Of a stretch of 53,296 nt of DNA, positions 34,661 to 43,917 are shown piece after piece. Origin of the DNA: Pseudanabaena sp. SR411 (lineage in GTDB: Bacteria; Cyanobacteriota; Cyanobacteriia; Pseudanabaenales; Pseudanabaenaceae); assembly GCF_002251945.1 (NCBI RefSeq), contig NZ_NDHW01000063.1, positions 1-53,296 of the forward strand, read 5' to 3'. The notes beneath the pieces were generated by a model. The model was given only the letters and a program-made list of their open reading frames with translations, was not told the origin of the DNA and made no database searches. Both the position numbers and the translations under genes were made by a program. The first letter of the stretch is position 1. Every line of letters begins with the position of its first letter.

Positions 34661-35614
34661 GTGTCAGCTCCAAATTTGCCTCTACCCATAAATTCGCCCT
34701 TTGATGCTGTCGTTGGTCAAAGTCAAGCGATCACCTTACTAAAGGCAGCAATTCAAAGAGATCGCATTGCTCCTGCTTACTTATTTGCGGGTACGAGTGG
34801 CGTGGGACGTAGCAAAACTGCATCTGCGTTTGCCGAAATTTTATTAGGTGATCGCAAATCGGCTAACCGACTAAGCGATCGCAATCATCCCGATTTGCTC
34901 TGGGTAGAACCAACCTATTTAGACAAGGGCAAAATGCTCACGGCAAAGGAAGCTGATGCAGCAGGACTCAAGCGCCGCGCTTTGCCCCAAATTCGGATCG
35001 AGCAAGTACGCGAAATCAGCGAATTTGTGAGTCGATCGCCCCTCGAATGTCAGCGATCGGTAGTGATTCTCGAAGAAGCGCAATCGATGGCGGAGTCCGC
35101 CGCCAATAGTCTGCTCAAGACCCTCGAAGAACCTCTGTATGCCACCATAATTTTGATCGTTCCCGATGCTGGTTCGATTTTGCCCACCCTAGTTTCGCGC
35201 TGCCAACGTATCCCCTTCACAAGGCTGAATCAAGCGCAAATGCAGGAAGTTCTCACCCGCGAAGGTCACACCGATATTCCGCCCGAAGTGGTCGCCTTAG
35301 CGCAAGGATCGGCAGGACAGGCGATCGAGTCCTTTGATCGCTTTAAGAGTATTCCCATCGAGTTATTAACTTCAGTGCGCCAAATTCCTCAGGATGCCAA
35401 AAGTGCCATGGCGATCGCCAAACAAATCACCAAGGAGCTAGAGGTGGATTTGCAATTATGGCTGATTGATTATTTGCAAAATTATTTTTGGGAGCAGCAA
35501 AGATCGAAGTCAGTTTTGCAACATCTCGATAAAGCAAGGGAGTTAATTGCGCGTTATGTGCAACCACGTCTAGTTTGGGAAGTAACTCTCCTCCAAATTG
35601 CAGGAAAGATCTGA
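34661..35614 (+). CDS. holB: DNA polymerase III delta' subunit
   Basis: This 317-residue clamp-loader subunit opens with FDAVVGQSQAITLL and has the nucleotide-binding-like loop GTSGVGRSKT at about 43-52, where Arg replaces the usual Lys. An altered P-loop is known in delta' proteins that do not hydrolyse ATP. HPDLLWVEP, EEAQSMAESAANSLLKTLEEP and the sensor-like SRCQRIPF follow. The classical zinc-finger cysteines are absent. It starts with GTG two bases after the upstream stop codon. The single-copy core gene anchors this part of the window in the chromosome. Confidence 0.9.
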   Translation: MSAPNLPLPINSPFDAVVGQSQAITLLKAAIQRDRIAPAYLFAGTSGVGRSKTASAFAEILLGDRKSANRLSDRNHPDLLWVEPTYLDKGKMLTAKEADAAGLKRRALPQIRIEQVREISEFVSRSPLECQRSVVILEEAQSMAESAANSLLKTLEEPLYATIILIVPDAGSILPTLVSRCQRIPFTRLNQAQMQEVLTREGHTDIPPEVVALAQGSAGQAIESFDRFKSIPIELLTSVRQIPQDAKSAMAIAKQITKELEVDLQLWLIDYLQNYFWEQQRSKSVLQHLDKARELIARYVQPRLVWEVTLLQIAGKI

Positions 35615-35695
35615 ATTAACAACTGAGTTTGGAACTTGTGAAGTTGATCGTTGAGCCGAAGAAGGAAACGGTAGTTTTAGCCCATCAGTTATGCC

Positions 35696-35795
35696 AAAAC
35701 AAAAAATGGCTACGCCATTTTTTGTTTTTAAAACTCTTACTGGGTTTGTTTTTTAATTCACAAAAGTGTGACCACACTTTTGTGAATCAGTATTA
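35696..35795. repeat. Hairpins and a dispersed repeat downstream of holB
   Basis: A 15-bp perfect hairpin (35696-35710 with 35714-35728) is followed by an inverted pair ATTCACAAAAGTGTG/CACACTTTTGTGAAT (35756-35787). The stretch from TTTTTTGTTTTTAAAAC to TGTGAATCAGTA recurs in inverse orientation at about 50238-50315 with substitutions. The first hairpin may terminate holB. Confidence 0.65.
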
Positions 35796-35930
35796 GCTGA
35801 TCGAGTGGGGCAAGGCGATCGCGAGAGGATGATAGAATTTATTGAGACAGTTTTGCTGTATAAGTTTTCCCAAATGAGTCGAGAGGAAGTTGAGGCGATG
35901 TTTACGTTAAGCGATCTCAAGAAAACATTA
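35796..35930 (+). pseudogene. Remnant of a transposase-like (Rpn/DUF2887-type) C-terminus
   Basis: The frame reads MIEFIETVLLYKFSQ, then SREEVEAMFTLSDLKKT. That pattern is typical of the segment after the nuclease domain in Rpn/PD-(D/E)XK transposase-like proteins. Nothing of the nuclease domain is present upstream. The frame runs directly into the Uma2 domain of the next gene. The assignment rests on memory of the SREE-x-x-AM-x-x-LSDLKQT pattern. Confidence 0.45.
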
Positions 35931-36455
35931 GAAACATTTCTAGAACTACCTGAGACCAAACCCGCCTCAGAATTTATTAACGGACAAGTCACTCAAAAAG
36001 TTATGCCGCAAGGAGAACACAGTCGGTTACAAGTTAAGTTATGTACAAACATTAATCAAGTTGTTGAAACTCCAAAGATTGCCTATGCTTTTTCGGAATT
36101 ACGCTGCACTTTTGGAGGAGCCTCAATCGTTCCTGATGTTTCCGTATTTCGTTGGGAGAGAATTCCTCGCAAATCATCAGGACGAGTGGCTAACCGTTTT
36201 GAAATATATCCTGATTGGGCGATCGAGATACTTTCTCCCGATCAGAGACAAAATAAAGTGATAGCTAATTTGTTGCATTGTGTAGACCATGGCACAGAGT
36301 TAGGTTGGTTGCTCGATCCTGAAGATGAAAATATTTTGTTAGTTTTACCTGAGCATCGTATTCAAATTTTGGAAGGTTCTCAAACTGTACCTGTCCTCAG
36401 TGGAATTGATTTAAGTTTAACGGTTTCCCAGATTTTTGAGTGGCTAAGTTTTTAG
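35898..36455 (+). CDS. Uma2 family (PD-(D/E)XK) nuclease-like protein
   Basis: The protein is 185 residues long from the ATG at 35898, which has GAGG two bases upstream. The frame is open from a GTG at 35805. FLELPETKPASEFINGQ, MPQGEHSRLQ, SIVPDVSVFRW and DWAIEILSPDQ are the Uma2 landmarks, and the last two carry the Asp and Glu of the PD-(D/E)XK-type active site. Uma2 proteins are numerous in cyanobacteria and their biological role is not established. The first ~12 residues (MFTLSDLKKT) look as if they come from a different, transposase-like gene. Confidence 0.88.
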   Translation: MFTLSDLKKTLETFLELPETKPASEFINGQVTQKVMPQGEHSRLQVKLCTNINQVVETPKIAYAFSELRCTFGGASIVPDVSVFRWERIPRKSSGRVANRFEIYPDWAIEILSPDQRQNKVIANLLHCVDHGTELGWLLDPEDENILLVLPEHRIQILEGSQTVPVLSGIDLSLTVSQIFEWLSF

Positions 36456-36625
36456 TAGCTACATTTGCTCGTTTAGGTATAGCTTTACCGTTTAGCGATC
36501 GCGGTAATATGGGTAAACAGTTGCGGTAATGCTGCGCCCCTACAGAATTTTGTGGTTTCTTGCAGAAATAGATCGACTGTAAAAGAAATGATATAATGCT
36601 GATATAGAATCAGCATTATAGAATC
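36456..36625. repeat. Gap with a dispersed GCGCCCCTAC-type repeat
   Basis: GCGGTAATGCTGCGCCCCTA (about 36523-36542) recurs at 37576-37595 with one change and inverted at 37527-37542. A short palindrome (AATGCTGATATAGAATCAGCATT, about 36595-36617) follows. No gene is seen before the broken antitoxin. Confidence 0.5.
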
Positions 36626-36816
36626 CTCAGAAAAAATAGTTGTTTTACAAATTGATGATGAGCAAGTGATAGAACTCGTAAATCAGCTTTCTAATGAGAA
36701 GCAATTGCAGCTAGCGATCGTGGTTTAGATTGGGATTTGTTAACTGAAGATGAGCGAGAAGAATTTTGCAATATGTTGAATAGTGAGGTAAGTACTAAAT
36801 GTCTGTCAAAGAACTC
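36626..36816 (+). pseudogene. Frame-broken antitoxin gene
   Basis: One frame encodes VVLQIDDEQVIELVNQL and NEKQLQLAIVV before a TAG. Another frame resumes with RGLDWDLLTEDEREEF. Joined, they match the layout of small antitoxins next to PIN toxins, so a short deletion at about 36715-36725 has broken the gene. It overlaps the start of the next, intact antitoxin gene, suggesting one older module was invaded or replaced by another. Confidence 0.6.
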
Positions 36817-37002
36817 TTAATTAATAAACTTGATTTGATGTCTGAGAATGAATTGGAAAAGGTACTCAAGCTATTACAGGTTTTTGGCTTAGCTGATCGT
36901 ACATCTTCTCAAAGTAAAAGTTATCCTTTGCGTGGTTTACCAATTGAGTATATCGATCCTATGGAACCTGTGGCGGTTGCTGATTGGGATGTGCTGGGAT
37001 GA
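36799..37002 (+). CDS. Antitoxin of a VapBC-like module
   Basis: The 67-residue protein starts with a helical MSVKELLINKLDLMSENELEK and ends with YPLRGLPIEYIDPMEPVAVADW. That ending is typical of small antitoxins (DUF2281-like) preceding VapC toxins. Its TGA overlaps the ATG of the PIN toxin (ATGA, 36999-37002), so the pair is translationally coupled. Confidence 0.8.
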   Translation: MSVKELLINKLDLMSENELEKVLKLLQVFGLADRTSSQSKSYPLRGLPIEYIDPMEPVAVADWDVLG

Positions 37003-37388
37003 TTGTGTTAGATACGCATATTTGGATCTGGTGGGTACATGGAGACTCCAAGCTTAGTCAAACTGCGGCGGCAGCGATTCAGAGTCAAGAGTCTTCAGCG
37101 ATCGGGGTTAGTGTCATATCTTGTTGGGAGATTGCAAAATTAGTTGAGTATAATCGCTTGACTCTTCCCTGCGAACTTGCGGAATGGTTTGAAAAGGCTC
37201 TGTCTTACCCAGCGATTCAATTATTAGATCTCACGCCGCAGATTGCTATTGCTTCAACTCAGTTAGTCGGTTTTCATCGAGATCCTGCGGATCAGATTAT
37301 CACTGCAACGGCTAAGGTTTTAGGATGTCCGTTGGTTACTGCGGATACAAAGATTTTGAATTATTCGGGGGTAGAGACAATTGCATGA
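36999..37388 (+). CDS. VapC-like PIN-domain toxin
   Basis: The protein is 129 residues long from the ATG at 36999, which overlaps the antitoxin stop. Landmarks are MIVLDTHIWIWW (Asp5), SCWEIAKL (conserved Glu), FHRDPADQIITATA and VTADTKIL, which supply the acidic residues of a PIN ribonuclease. The pattern is that of VapC toxins of the type with DTHIW starts. A frame starting at 36984 adds five residues and is less likely. Confidence 0.88.
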   Translation: MIVLDTHIWIWWVHGDSKLSQTAAAAIQSQESSAIGVSVISCWEIAKLVEYNRLTLPCELAEWFEKALSYPAIQLLDLTPQIAIASTQLVGFHRDPADQIITATAKVLGCPLVTADTKILNYSGVETIA

Positions 37389-37787
37389 GATAGCCAACAG
37401 CAACCATAACCTGTAGGGGTTAAGCATTTGCGCCACAATATTCAAACTCCTCACAAAAAATCCATGTACGCAAATGCTTAACCCTATTTGCTCTTGCCGA
37501 TCGCTTGTCTCTGCGTTGTGAGGTTTGGGCGCAGCATTACCGTTTTGAGGTTGTGGTGAAATGCATAAATGGTGGCGGTAATGCTACGCCCCTACGATAA
37601 TTTTTACTTTCTACTTTTTCCTTTTTCCTTGATTTGGTGAATGTTTAAAAAATTCAGGGAGATGGAGATACAAGAAAATTTAGTGATATATTGACTGTGC
37701 GGATCGTAGGGTTTGGGATGTAATCGCGCTCGAAAGCCCCCCCCACTTTTTCCTTTTGCCTTTCTACTTTTTCCTTGAGGATCGGTT
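37389..37787. repeat. Repeat-rich gap upstream of the CHAT genes
   Basis: This 399-base gap holds two inverted repeats. One has a perfect 16-base pair of arms (GGGTTAAGCATTTGCG at 37417-37432, complement at 37469-37484). The other has 15 of 16 matching bases (37527-37542 with 37576-37591). Pyrimidine-rich direct repeats (CTACTTTTTCCTT) occur at about 37612-37630 and 37764-37776. No coding frame is seen. The promoter of the first CHAT gene should lie in the right half. Confidence 0.6.
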
Positions 37788-40190
37788 ATGGCTTCGCGGT
37801 TTTATGTGTTGGTGTTTGTAGCTTTGACTGGAATACTGGGCATGGTGTCACCTCCTGATTTAGCTTTGTTGACAGTTCAGGCACAAACACGCAAAACAGA
37901 AGCAAATCGACTGCTTAATCAAGGGATTCAGCAATTTCAATTCAGCCAGTTTGAAGCCGCATTTCAGTCATGGCAGCAAGCACTGACTATCTACAGGGAG
38001 ATAAAAGATCGGCAGGGAGAGGCAGCAGCACTGGGAAATCTTGGGAATACTTATGATTCTCTCGGCAACTATGGCAAGGCGATCGAATATCAACTGCAAA
38101 GTTTAGAAATTGAGCGAGAAATCAAAAACCGACTCGGCGAGGGACAATCGTTGGGAAACTTAGGAATCTCTTACTATCGACTCGGCAAATACGATAAGGT
38201 GATTGAGTTCCAATTGCAAAGTTTGACAATCAAGCGAGAAATTAAAGATCAGCGTGGTGAGGGCAACGCCCTGAGCAATCTGGGGATTGCTTACTATGCT
38301 ATTGGCAGATATGACAAAGCAATCGAATTCTATTTGCAAAGCTTGAGCATTTTCCGAGAACTTAAAGATCGTTTTGGTGAGGGAAACGCGCTGAGTAACT
38401 TGGGAACTGCTTACGATGCCCTTGGCGATTATGGCAAAGCAATCAATTATCAACTGCAAAGCCTAGAAATTGCAAGGGAAGTTAAAGACCGACGGGGGGA
38501 GGGACAGGCTTTAAGTAATTTAGCTTACTATGCCATAGGTAAATATGATAAAGCGATTGCCCATAACCTGCAATCTTCGGCGATCGCAAAGGAAACTAGA
38601 GATCGTCTGATTAGAAAAAATTCTCTTAATAATTTTGGTGTTGCATACGAAAGACTAAATCCAGAACAAGAAGCAATAATTTATTTGCAGGAAGCATTAA
38701 TTATCGCCAAGGAGGTGAGTGATCGCAGTAGTGAAGGTTTAGCACTTGCTAATCTGGGAAATATGTTGTCTAAAGCAAAGCAATCCGAACTAGCGATTCT
38801 CTTTTACAAACAATCAATCAATGTCCGTGAAGAGATCCGCAAAGACATCAAAAAACTTGACAGAGATATCCAAAAGTCGTATTTGACCACAGTCGAAAAG
38901 ACCTATCGCGACCTCGCAGACCTCCTCCTCCAACAAAACCGCATCATCGAAGCCCTGCAAGTCCTCGACCTCCTTAAAGTCCAAGAACTCGAAGACTATC
39001 TCAAAAACATCAAAGGCAACGATAGATCCGCACAGGGAGTCAGACTATTAGCACCAGAACAAGCTCTTAGCGATAAGCTGTTGGCGGTTAGCCCAGACAA
39101 TATCCAAGACATAAACAATCAGCTTGCCAATCAAATCCAACAACTTTCCAAAACCGAAATCAACAAAGTTCCCTACTATCTCAACCAAATCCCGCAGGGA
39201 ACCGTATTACTCTATCCATTTATTTTAGGCGATCGCCTCGAAATCATACTCTTTGCCCCCAACAACCCACCCATCCGCCGCACCACCACAATCTCCAAAG
39301 ACCAACTAGAAACCTTAATTAGTGATTATAGAGTAGGACTCCTTGATTCTAGTTCCGAAGACTTCAAAGAGCCAGCTATCCAACTCTATAACCTCCTGAT
39401 TAAACCCATCGAAGCCGAACTCGTTCAATTCAACACCAAAACGATTCTCTATGCACCCGATGGACAACTGCGCTACATTCCCATCGCCGCACTCTATGAC
39501 GGTAAACAATTGTTAGTTGAGAAATACCAGATTAGTAACCTCATCGCCTATACCCTCTCCGACTTTACACCACAACCCCAAAACGCACCCAACATCCTCG
39601 CAGGAGCCTTTGGTGGTAAAGCAGGCGATCGCAAGTTTGGACAAACAGCCTTACCCGCAACCGTTAGAGAAGTCCAAGAGATCGCCAACTCATTCCAAAA
39701 CTCAGTCACCCTCATCGAAGAGCAATTTAGCCGTAAAGCGATCGAGTCTAAATTTAAAAACCATAATATTCTCCACCTTGCCACCCATGCCGAATTTAAT
39801 GTTGGCTCTCCCGATCAGTCCTTCATCATCTTCGGTAATGGCGACAAAATCCGCCTCAATGAAATCACCGACTGGCAGATTCCGAACATCGATTTGATTA
39901 TCTTGAGTGCCTGTCAGACAGGAGTAGGAAAACTCGGCAGTGGTGTAGAAATCTTAGGCTTTGGCTATCAAGTCCAAAAGGCTGGCGCAAAACAAGCGAT
40001 CGCTTCTCTCTGGTCAGTAAAAGATGATGAAACAGGTGTGCTGATGTCAGCTTTTTATGCAGAACTACGAAAAGGTGATGTCACTGTCACCGAAGCATTG
40101 CGACGCGCTCAGATGTCACTGATCAAATCAAAGGATTACAATCACCCCTTCTACTGGTCAGCATTCTTTGCGATCGGTAATGGATTGTAG
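37788..40190 (+). CDS. Secreted TPR-CHAT caspase-like protein, first of three tandem paralogues
   Basis: This 800-residue protein has a signal peptide (about 1-32), seven TPR-like repeats of 40 residues (about 45-345; one is two residues short), a helical linker and a CHAT domain (about 480-800). The His/Cys pair of caspase-like CHAT proteases is present: His667 in LATHAEF and Cys709 in LSACQTG. The TPR part probably binds a partner or peptide; the CHAT part may be a protease acting outside the cytoplasm. Gene 2 starts 65 bases after the stop on the same strand. Substrate and trigger are unknown. Confidence 0.92.
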   Translation: MASRFYVLVFVALTGILGMVSPPDLALLTVQAQTRKTEANRLLNQGIQQFQFSQFEAAFQSWQQALTIYREIKDRQGEAAALGNLGNTYDSLGNYGKAIEYQLQSLEIEREIKNRLGEGQSLGNLGISYYRLGKYDKVIEFQLQSLTIKREIKDQRGEGNALSNLGIAYYAIGRYDKAIEFYLQSLSIFRELKDRFGEGNALSNLGTAYDALGDYGKAINYQLQSLEIAREVKDRRGEGQALSNLAYYAIGKYDKAIAHNLQSSAIAKETRDRLIRKNSLNNFGVAYERLNPEQEAIIYLQEALIIAKEVSDRSSEGLALANLGNMLSKAKQSELAILFYKQSINVREEIRKDIKKLDRDIQKSYLTTVEKTYRDLADLLLQQNRIIEALQVLDLLKVQELEDYLKNIKGNDRSAQGVRLLAPEQALSDKLLAVSPDNIQDINNQLANQIQQLSKTEINKVPYYLNQIPQGTVLLYPFILGDRLEIILFAPNNPPIRRTTTISKDQLETLISDYRVGLLDSSSEDFKEPAIQLYNLLIKPIEAELVQFNTKTILYAPDGQLRYIPIAALYDGKQLLVEKYQISNLIAYTLSDFTPQPQNAPNILAGAFGGKAGDRKFGQTALPATVREVQEIANSFQNSVTLIEEQFSRKAIESKFKNHNILHLATHAEFNVGSPDQSFIIFGNGDKIRLNEITDWQIPNIDLIILSACQTGVGKLGSGVEILGFGYQVQKAGAKQAIASLWSVKDDETGVLMSAFYAELRKGDVTVTEALRRAQMSLIKSKDYNHPFYWSAFFAIGNGL

Positions 40191-40264
40191 ATTTGACGGA
40201 TACGGTTTAGGACATCTGTTGTTAAGCTGGATAGAGTTTTGTAATTCAGGACAAAGTGGCGGCT

Positions 40265-43200
40265 ATGGATAAACATCTGGGTTCGGCAGGACAAATCGCC
40301 TTGATCACTTTTTTAGCTTGCCTTCCTGTTCAGATCGTCCTTAGCGATCGCAGCTTTGCCCAAGCCACCATCGACCGCAAAGCTCAAGCAACACAGTTAC
40401 TAGAACAGGGAACTCAGCTTTATATCCAAAAGAAATATCCTGAAGCGATCGCCACTTGGCAAAAGTCATTAGAGTTATTTCGAGCGCTCAAAAGCCCCAT
40501 AGATGAAGCGCGGCTCCTCGGTAATATCGGGCTAGCCCATAACTATCTCGGACAGTACCCCCAAGCGATCGCCTTTCATGAGCAGTCTCTAGCAATCAGA
40601 ACGCAAATTAACGACCGTCAAGGACAAAGTAATTCCTATAACAATCTGGGACTTGCCTATGCCGCCTTAAGACAGTACGACAAGGCGATTGACTTTTACA
40701 AACAAGCCTTAACTCTGCGGCAGCAAATTGGCGATCGCACTAATGAGAGAACTACTCTAGGGGGATTAATTGGGATTTATCAAGCTCTAGGCAAATACCA
40801 AGAAAATATCTCCCTATATGAACGGGTCGTTACCGTTTCTAAAGAATTAGGCGATCGGCAAAATGAAGCCAATGCTTTATCAAATCTAGGGCTTACTTAT
40901 TATTCGTTACAGAAATATCCACAGGCGATTGAATTCTATCAACAGTCTTTAGTAATTTTTAGGCAGATTAAAGATCAAATTGGCGAAAGCACAACCATCA
41001 TTAATTTGGCGGTAGCTTACAAAAATTTGGGACAATATCAGTCGGCGATTACCGCATTACAGGAAGGCTTAGCGCTCTCTAAGCAAATTGGCAATCTCTA
41101 CAATCAAGCCTCTGCACTCACTAATTTAGGCAATGCCTATGTCAATCTCGGTCAATATCCAAAAGCGATTGAATTTTTTCAACAGGATTTGATGATTAGA
41201 AAACAACTCGGCGATCGCAATGGTGAAAGCGCAACCCTGAATAATATGGGTAATGCCTATTATTTTTTAGGGCAGTACCAAAAGTCCATTGGTCTATTTG
41301 AACAAGCCTTAGCGATCGCCAAACAATTTAAGAATATGCTTGCAGAAGGTAATGCTTTGGGAAATTTGGGGCTTGCCTATGGTTCACTAGGGCAGTATCA
41401 AAAAGCCTTAGAATTTCATCAGCAGGCGGTAGAAATTTCTAAGCGCATCGGAGATTTTCAAGGTGTTGGTAATTCTCTAACTAATATTGGTTTGGTCTAT
41501 AGCAATCTTGGTCAATACCAAAAGTCAATTGAGTTTCATCAACAGGCTCTAGTCATTGCGAAACGCATTGGCGATCGCCGTAGTGAAAGCGGGACATTAG
41601 GGAATTTGGGGAATGTCTATAGTAGCCTCGGTGACTATGCCAAAGCAATCGACTTCCATGAAAAATCTTTAGCAATTGCTAAAGAGATCGGCGATCGCAA
41701 TGGCGAAGGAACTTTATTGGGCAACCTTGGCGGAAATTACTACTATTTAGGACAGTACCAAAAAGCAATTAATTTTTACCAGCAATCTCTAACCGTCTTA
41801 AAACAAATCGGCGATCGCAACGGTGAAGCCAATATGTTAGGCAATTTGGGATTGGTCTACAGTAATTTAGGGCAGTACCAAAAAGCGATCGACTTCTTTC
41901 AGCCCGCCTTAGCGATTGTTCAAACCATTGGCGATCGTAGTGGCGAAGGTAATACTCTCAACAATCTTGGTATTGCCTATCGCAGCTTAAAGCAGTATCA
42001 AAAAGCAACAGAATCCTATCAGCAAGCTTTGGTAATTGCTAGGCAAATTGGTAATCGCAACGGCGAAGGTAATGCCCTCAATAATTTGGGACTGATTTAC
42101 AACGATCTTGGTCAGCATCAAGAAAGCATCAACTTCTTTGTCAAAGCTCTAGAAATTGCTCAACAAATTAGTAATCGTAAAGATGAAGGCAATGCCCTCA
42201 GCTATCTAGGAGTTGCCTACGGTGCGCTCAAAAAGCCTCAAGAATCCCTTAGCTTCTACCAAAAAGCTTTGGAAGTTTCTAGGAAAATTGGTAATCGTGA
42301 AGGAGAAAGAGAGATTCTCAATAATCTGGGAGCCTTGCTAGCCTATCAAGCGCAGCCCGAAGCAGCGATCGTCTTTTATAAGCAATCAATCAATGTTACG
42401 GAGTCCATTCGCAAAGATATCAAGGGCTTAGGTAAAGAAGAACAAAAGACTTATTTAAATACCGTTGCCCAAACCTATCGTCGTCTCGCTGATTTACTGC
42501 TCCAGCAAGGAAGAGTAATGGAAGCCTTACAAATTATTGATTTACTCAAAATTCAGGAGCTAGAAGACTATCTTAAAAATGTCAAAGGGAATGAGCGAAC
42601 TGCGGAGGGCATCAGGCTATTAGCACCAGAGCAGGAGATTAGCTCACAGCTATTAGCAATGGACTTTGAGAAAATGCCTGAACTTAATCGCCAGCTTGCT
42701 AAGCAAATCCAACAATTGCCTAAGTCAGAAATCAACAAAGTTCCTGATTATTTGCAAAAGCTGCCCCAAGGAGTTGTATTAATCTATCCTTTAATTCTGA
42801 GCGATCGCCTAGAATTAATTCTCTTTTCTCCTAACAAACTACCGATTAGTCGTACTAGCAAAATATCCAAAGCTAAACTCGAAGAATTAATCATTGATTT
42901 TAAAGCGGGATTGTTAGATGCAGGTTCTGAGGATGTGCTAGAACCTGCGACAGAACTATATAACTTGTTAATTAAACCAATCGAGAAGGAACTCATCCAA
43001 GCCAACACGCAAACTATTCTCTATGCTCCCGATGGACAATTACGTTATGTTCCCCTTGCCGCGCTCTATGATGGCAAACAATGGCTAGTGGAGAAGTATC
43101 GTATTAGCAATCTCATCTCCTACAGTCTCAGTGACTTTGTAGCTAAGCCCCAACTTCCACCCAGTATTCTAGCTGGAGCATTTGGCGGCAAAGGCGATGA

Positions 43201-43762
43201 GCGCAAATTTGGGCAATCTGGATTGCCAGCTACCCTCAAAGAAGTCCAAGCGATCGCCAATTCTTTCCAAAATTCAACCACACTTACCGAAGAACAATTT
43301 AGCCGCCAAGCGATCGAATCTCGACTCAAAAATTACAATATTCTGCACCTTGCCACCCATGCCGAATTTAATATTGGTACGCCAGAAAATTCATTCATTA
43401 TTTTTGGCAATGGCGATAAAATTGGTTTGAGTGAAATTACCGATTGGCAAATTCCCAATGTCGAGTTAATCGTCCTCAGTGCTTGCCAGACTGGGACAGG
43501 TAAGTTAGACAATGGGATAGAGATTCTGGGCTTTGGCTATCAAGTTCAAAAGGCAGGTGCAAAACAGGCGATCGCTTCTCTCTGGAAAGTCGATGATGCT
43601 GGTACACAAGCTCTGATGGCAGCCTTTTATCGCGAGTTCCAAAAAGGTAATATTACGGTTACAGAAGCTTTGCGCCGAGCGCAAGTTTCTATGATTAAGT
43701 CTTCTAATTTCAATCATCCTAATTACTGGTCAGCATTCTTTGCGATCGGTAATGGGTCATAG
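40265..43762 (+). CDS. Secreted TPR-CHAT caspase-like protein, second tandem paralogue
   Basis: The protein is 1165 residues long from the ATG at 40265; a GTG at 40256 would add three. It has a signal peptide (to about 35), sixteen 40-residue TPR-like units in register (about 45-690), a linker and a C-terminal CHAT domain. The active-site pair is intact in LATHAEF and LSACQTG (residues 1032 and 1074 from this start). The DNA repeats every 120 bases, and GCGATCGC falls at the same place in many units (encoding GDR). It has more repeats than its neighbours, implying unequal recombination. Domain order matches gene 1. Confidence 0.93.
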   Translation: MDKHLGSAGQIALITFLACLPVQIVLSDRSFAQATIDRKAQATQLLEQGTQLYIQKKYPEAIATWQKSLELFRALKSPIDEARLLGNIGLAHNYLGQYPQAIAFHEQSLAIRTQINDRQGQSNSYNNLGLAYAALRQYDKAIDFYKQALTLRQQIGDRTNERTTLGGLIGIYQALGKYQENISLYERVVTVSKELGDRQNEANALSNLGLTYYSLQKYPQAIEFYQQSLVIFRQIKDQIGESTTIINLAVAYKNLGQYQSAITALQEGLALSKQIGNLYNQASALTNLGNAYVNLGQYPKAIEFFQQDLMIRKQLGDRNGESATLNNMGNAYYFLGQYQKSIGLFEQALAIAKQFKNMLAEGNALGNLGLAYGSLGQYQKALEFHQQAVEISKRIGDFQGVGNSLTNIGLVYSNLGQYQKSIEFHQQALVIAKRIGDRRSESGTLGNLGNVYSSLGDYAKAIDFHEKSLAIAKEIGDRNGEGTLLGNLGGNYYYLGQYQKAINFYQQSLTVLKQIGDRNGEANMLGNLGLVYSNLGQYQKAIDFFQPALAIVQTIGDRSGEGNTLNNLGIAYRSLKQYQKATESYQQALVIARQIGNRNGEGNALNNLGLIYNDLGQHQESINFFVKALEIAQQISNRKDEGNALSYLGVAYGALKKPQESLSFYQKALEVSRKIGNREGEREILNNLGALLAYQAQPEAAIVFYKQSINVTESIRKDIKGLGKEEQKTYLNTVAQTYRRLADLLLQQGRVMEALQIIDLLKIQELEDYLKNVKGNERTAEGIRLLAPEQEISSQLLAMDFEKMPELNRQLAKQIQQLPKSEINKVPDYLQKLPQGVVLIYPLILSDRLELILFSPNKLPISRTSKISKAKLEELIIDFKAGLLDAGSEDVLEPATELYNLLIKPIEKELIQANTQTILYAPDGQLRYVPLAALYDGKQWLVEKYRISNLISYSLSDFVAKPQLPPSILAGAFGGKGDERKFGQSGLPATLKEVQAIANSFQNSTTLTEEQFSRQAIESRLKNYNILHLATHAEFNIGTPENSFIIFGNGDKIGLSEITDWQIPNVELIVLSACQTGTGKLDNGIEILGFGYQVQKAGAKQAIASLWKVDDAGTQALMAAFYREFQKGNITVTEALRRAQVSMIKSSNFNHPNYWSAFFAIGNGS

Positions 43763-43824
43763 AGATTAAGTGTAAATTTTTAGAAAGCATTTAAAAATTA
43801 CTTCTTGCGGTCAAAAGCTCTAAA

Positions 43825-43895
43825 GAGATCCCCCTCAATCCTCTTAAAAAGGGGATCTGGGTGGTGGTCTAGACAATTCTTAAATGGTTTCTTAG
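43825..43895. repeat. Partial palindromic repeat between CHAT genes 2 and 3
   Basis: GATCCCCCTCAATCCTCTTAA and AAAAGGGGATC form one half of the element seen at 8982-9055. The adjacent GACAATTCTTAAATGGTTTCT (43871-43891) is the inverse of 8959-8979. It lies upstream of the third CHAT gene and may influence its transcription. Confidence 0.75.
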
Positions 43896-43917
43896 ATTGA
43901 GGAGGCAAATTTCTACC

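Noticed and set aside
40400-42330. Regular 120-base repetition that could suggest a CRISPR or minisatellite array
   Set aside because: The units are translated in one frame as 40-residue TPR-like repeats and there are no identical short repeats with unique spacers.
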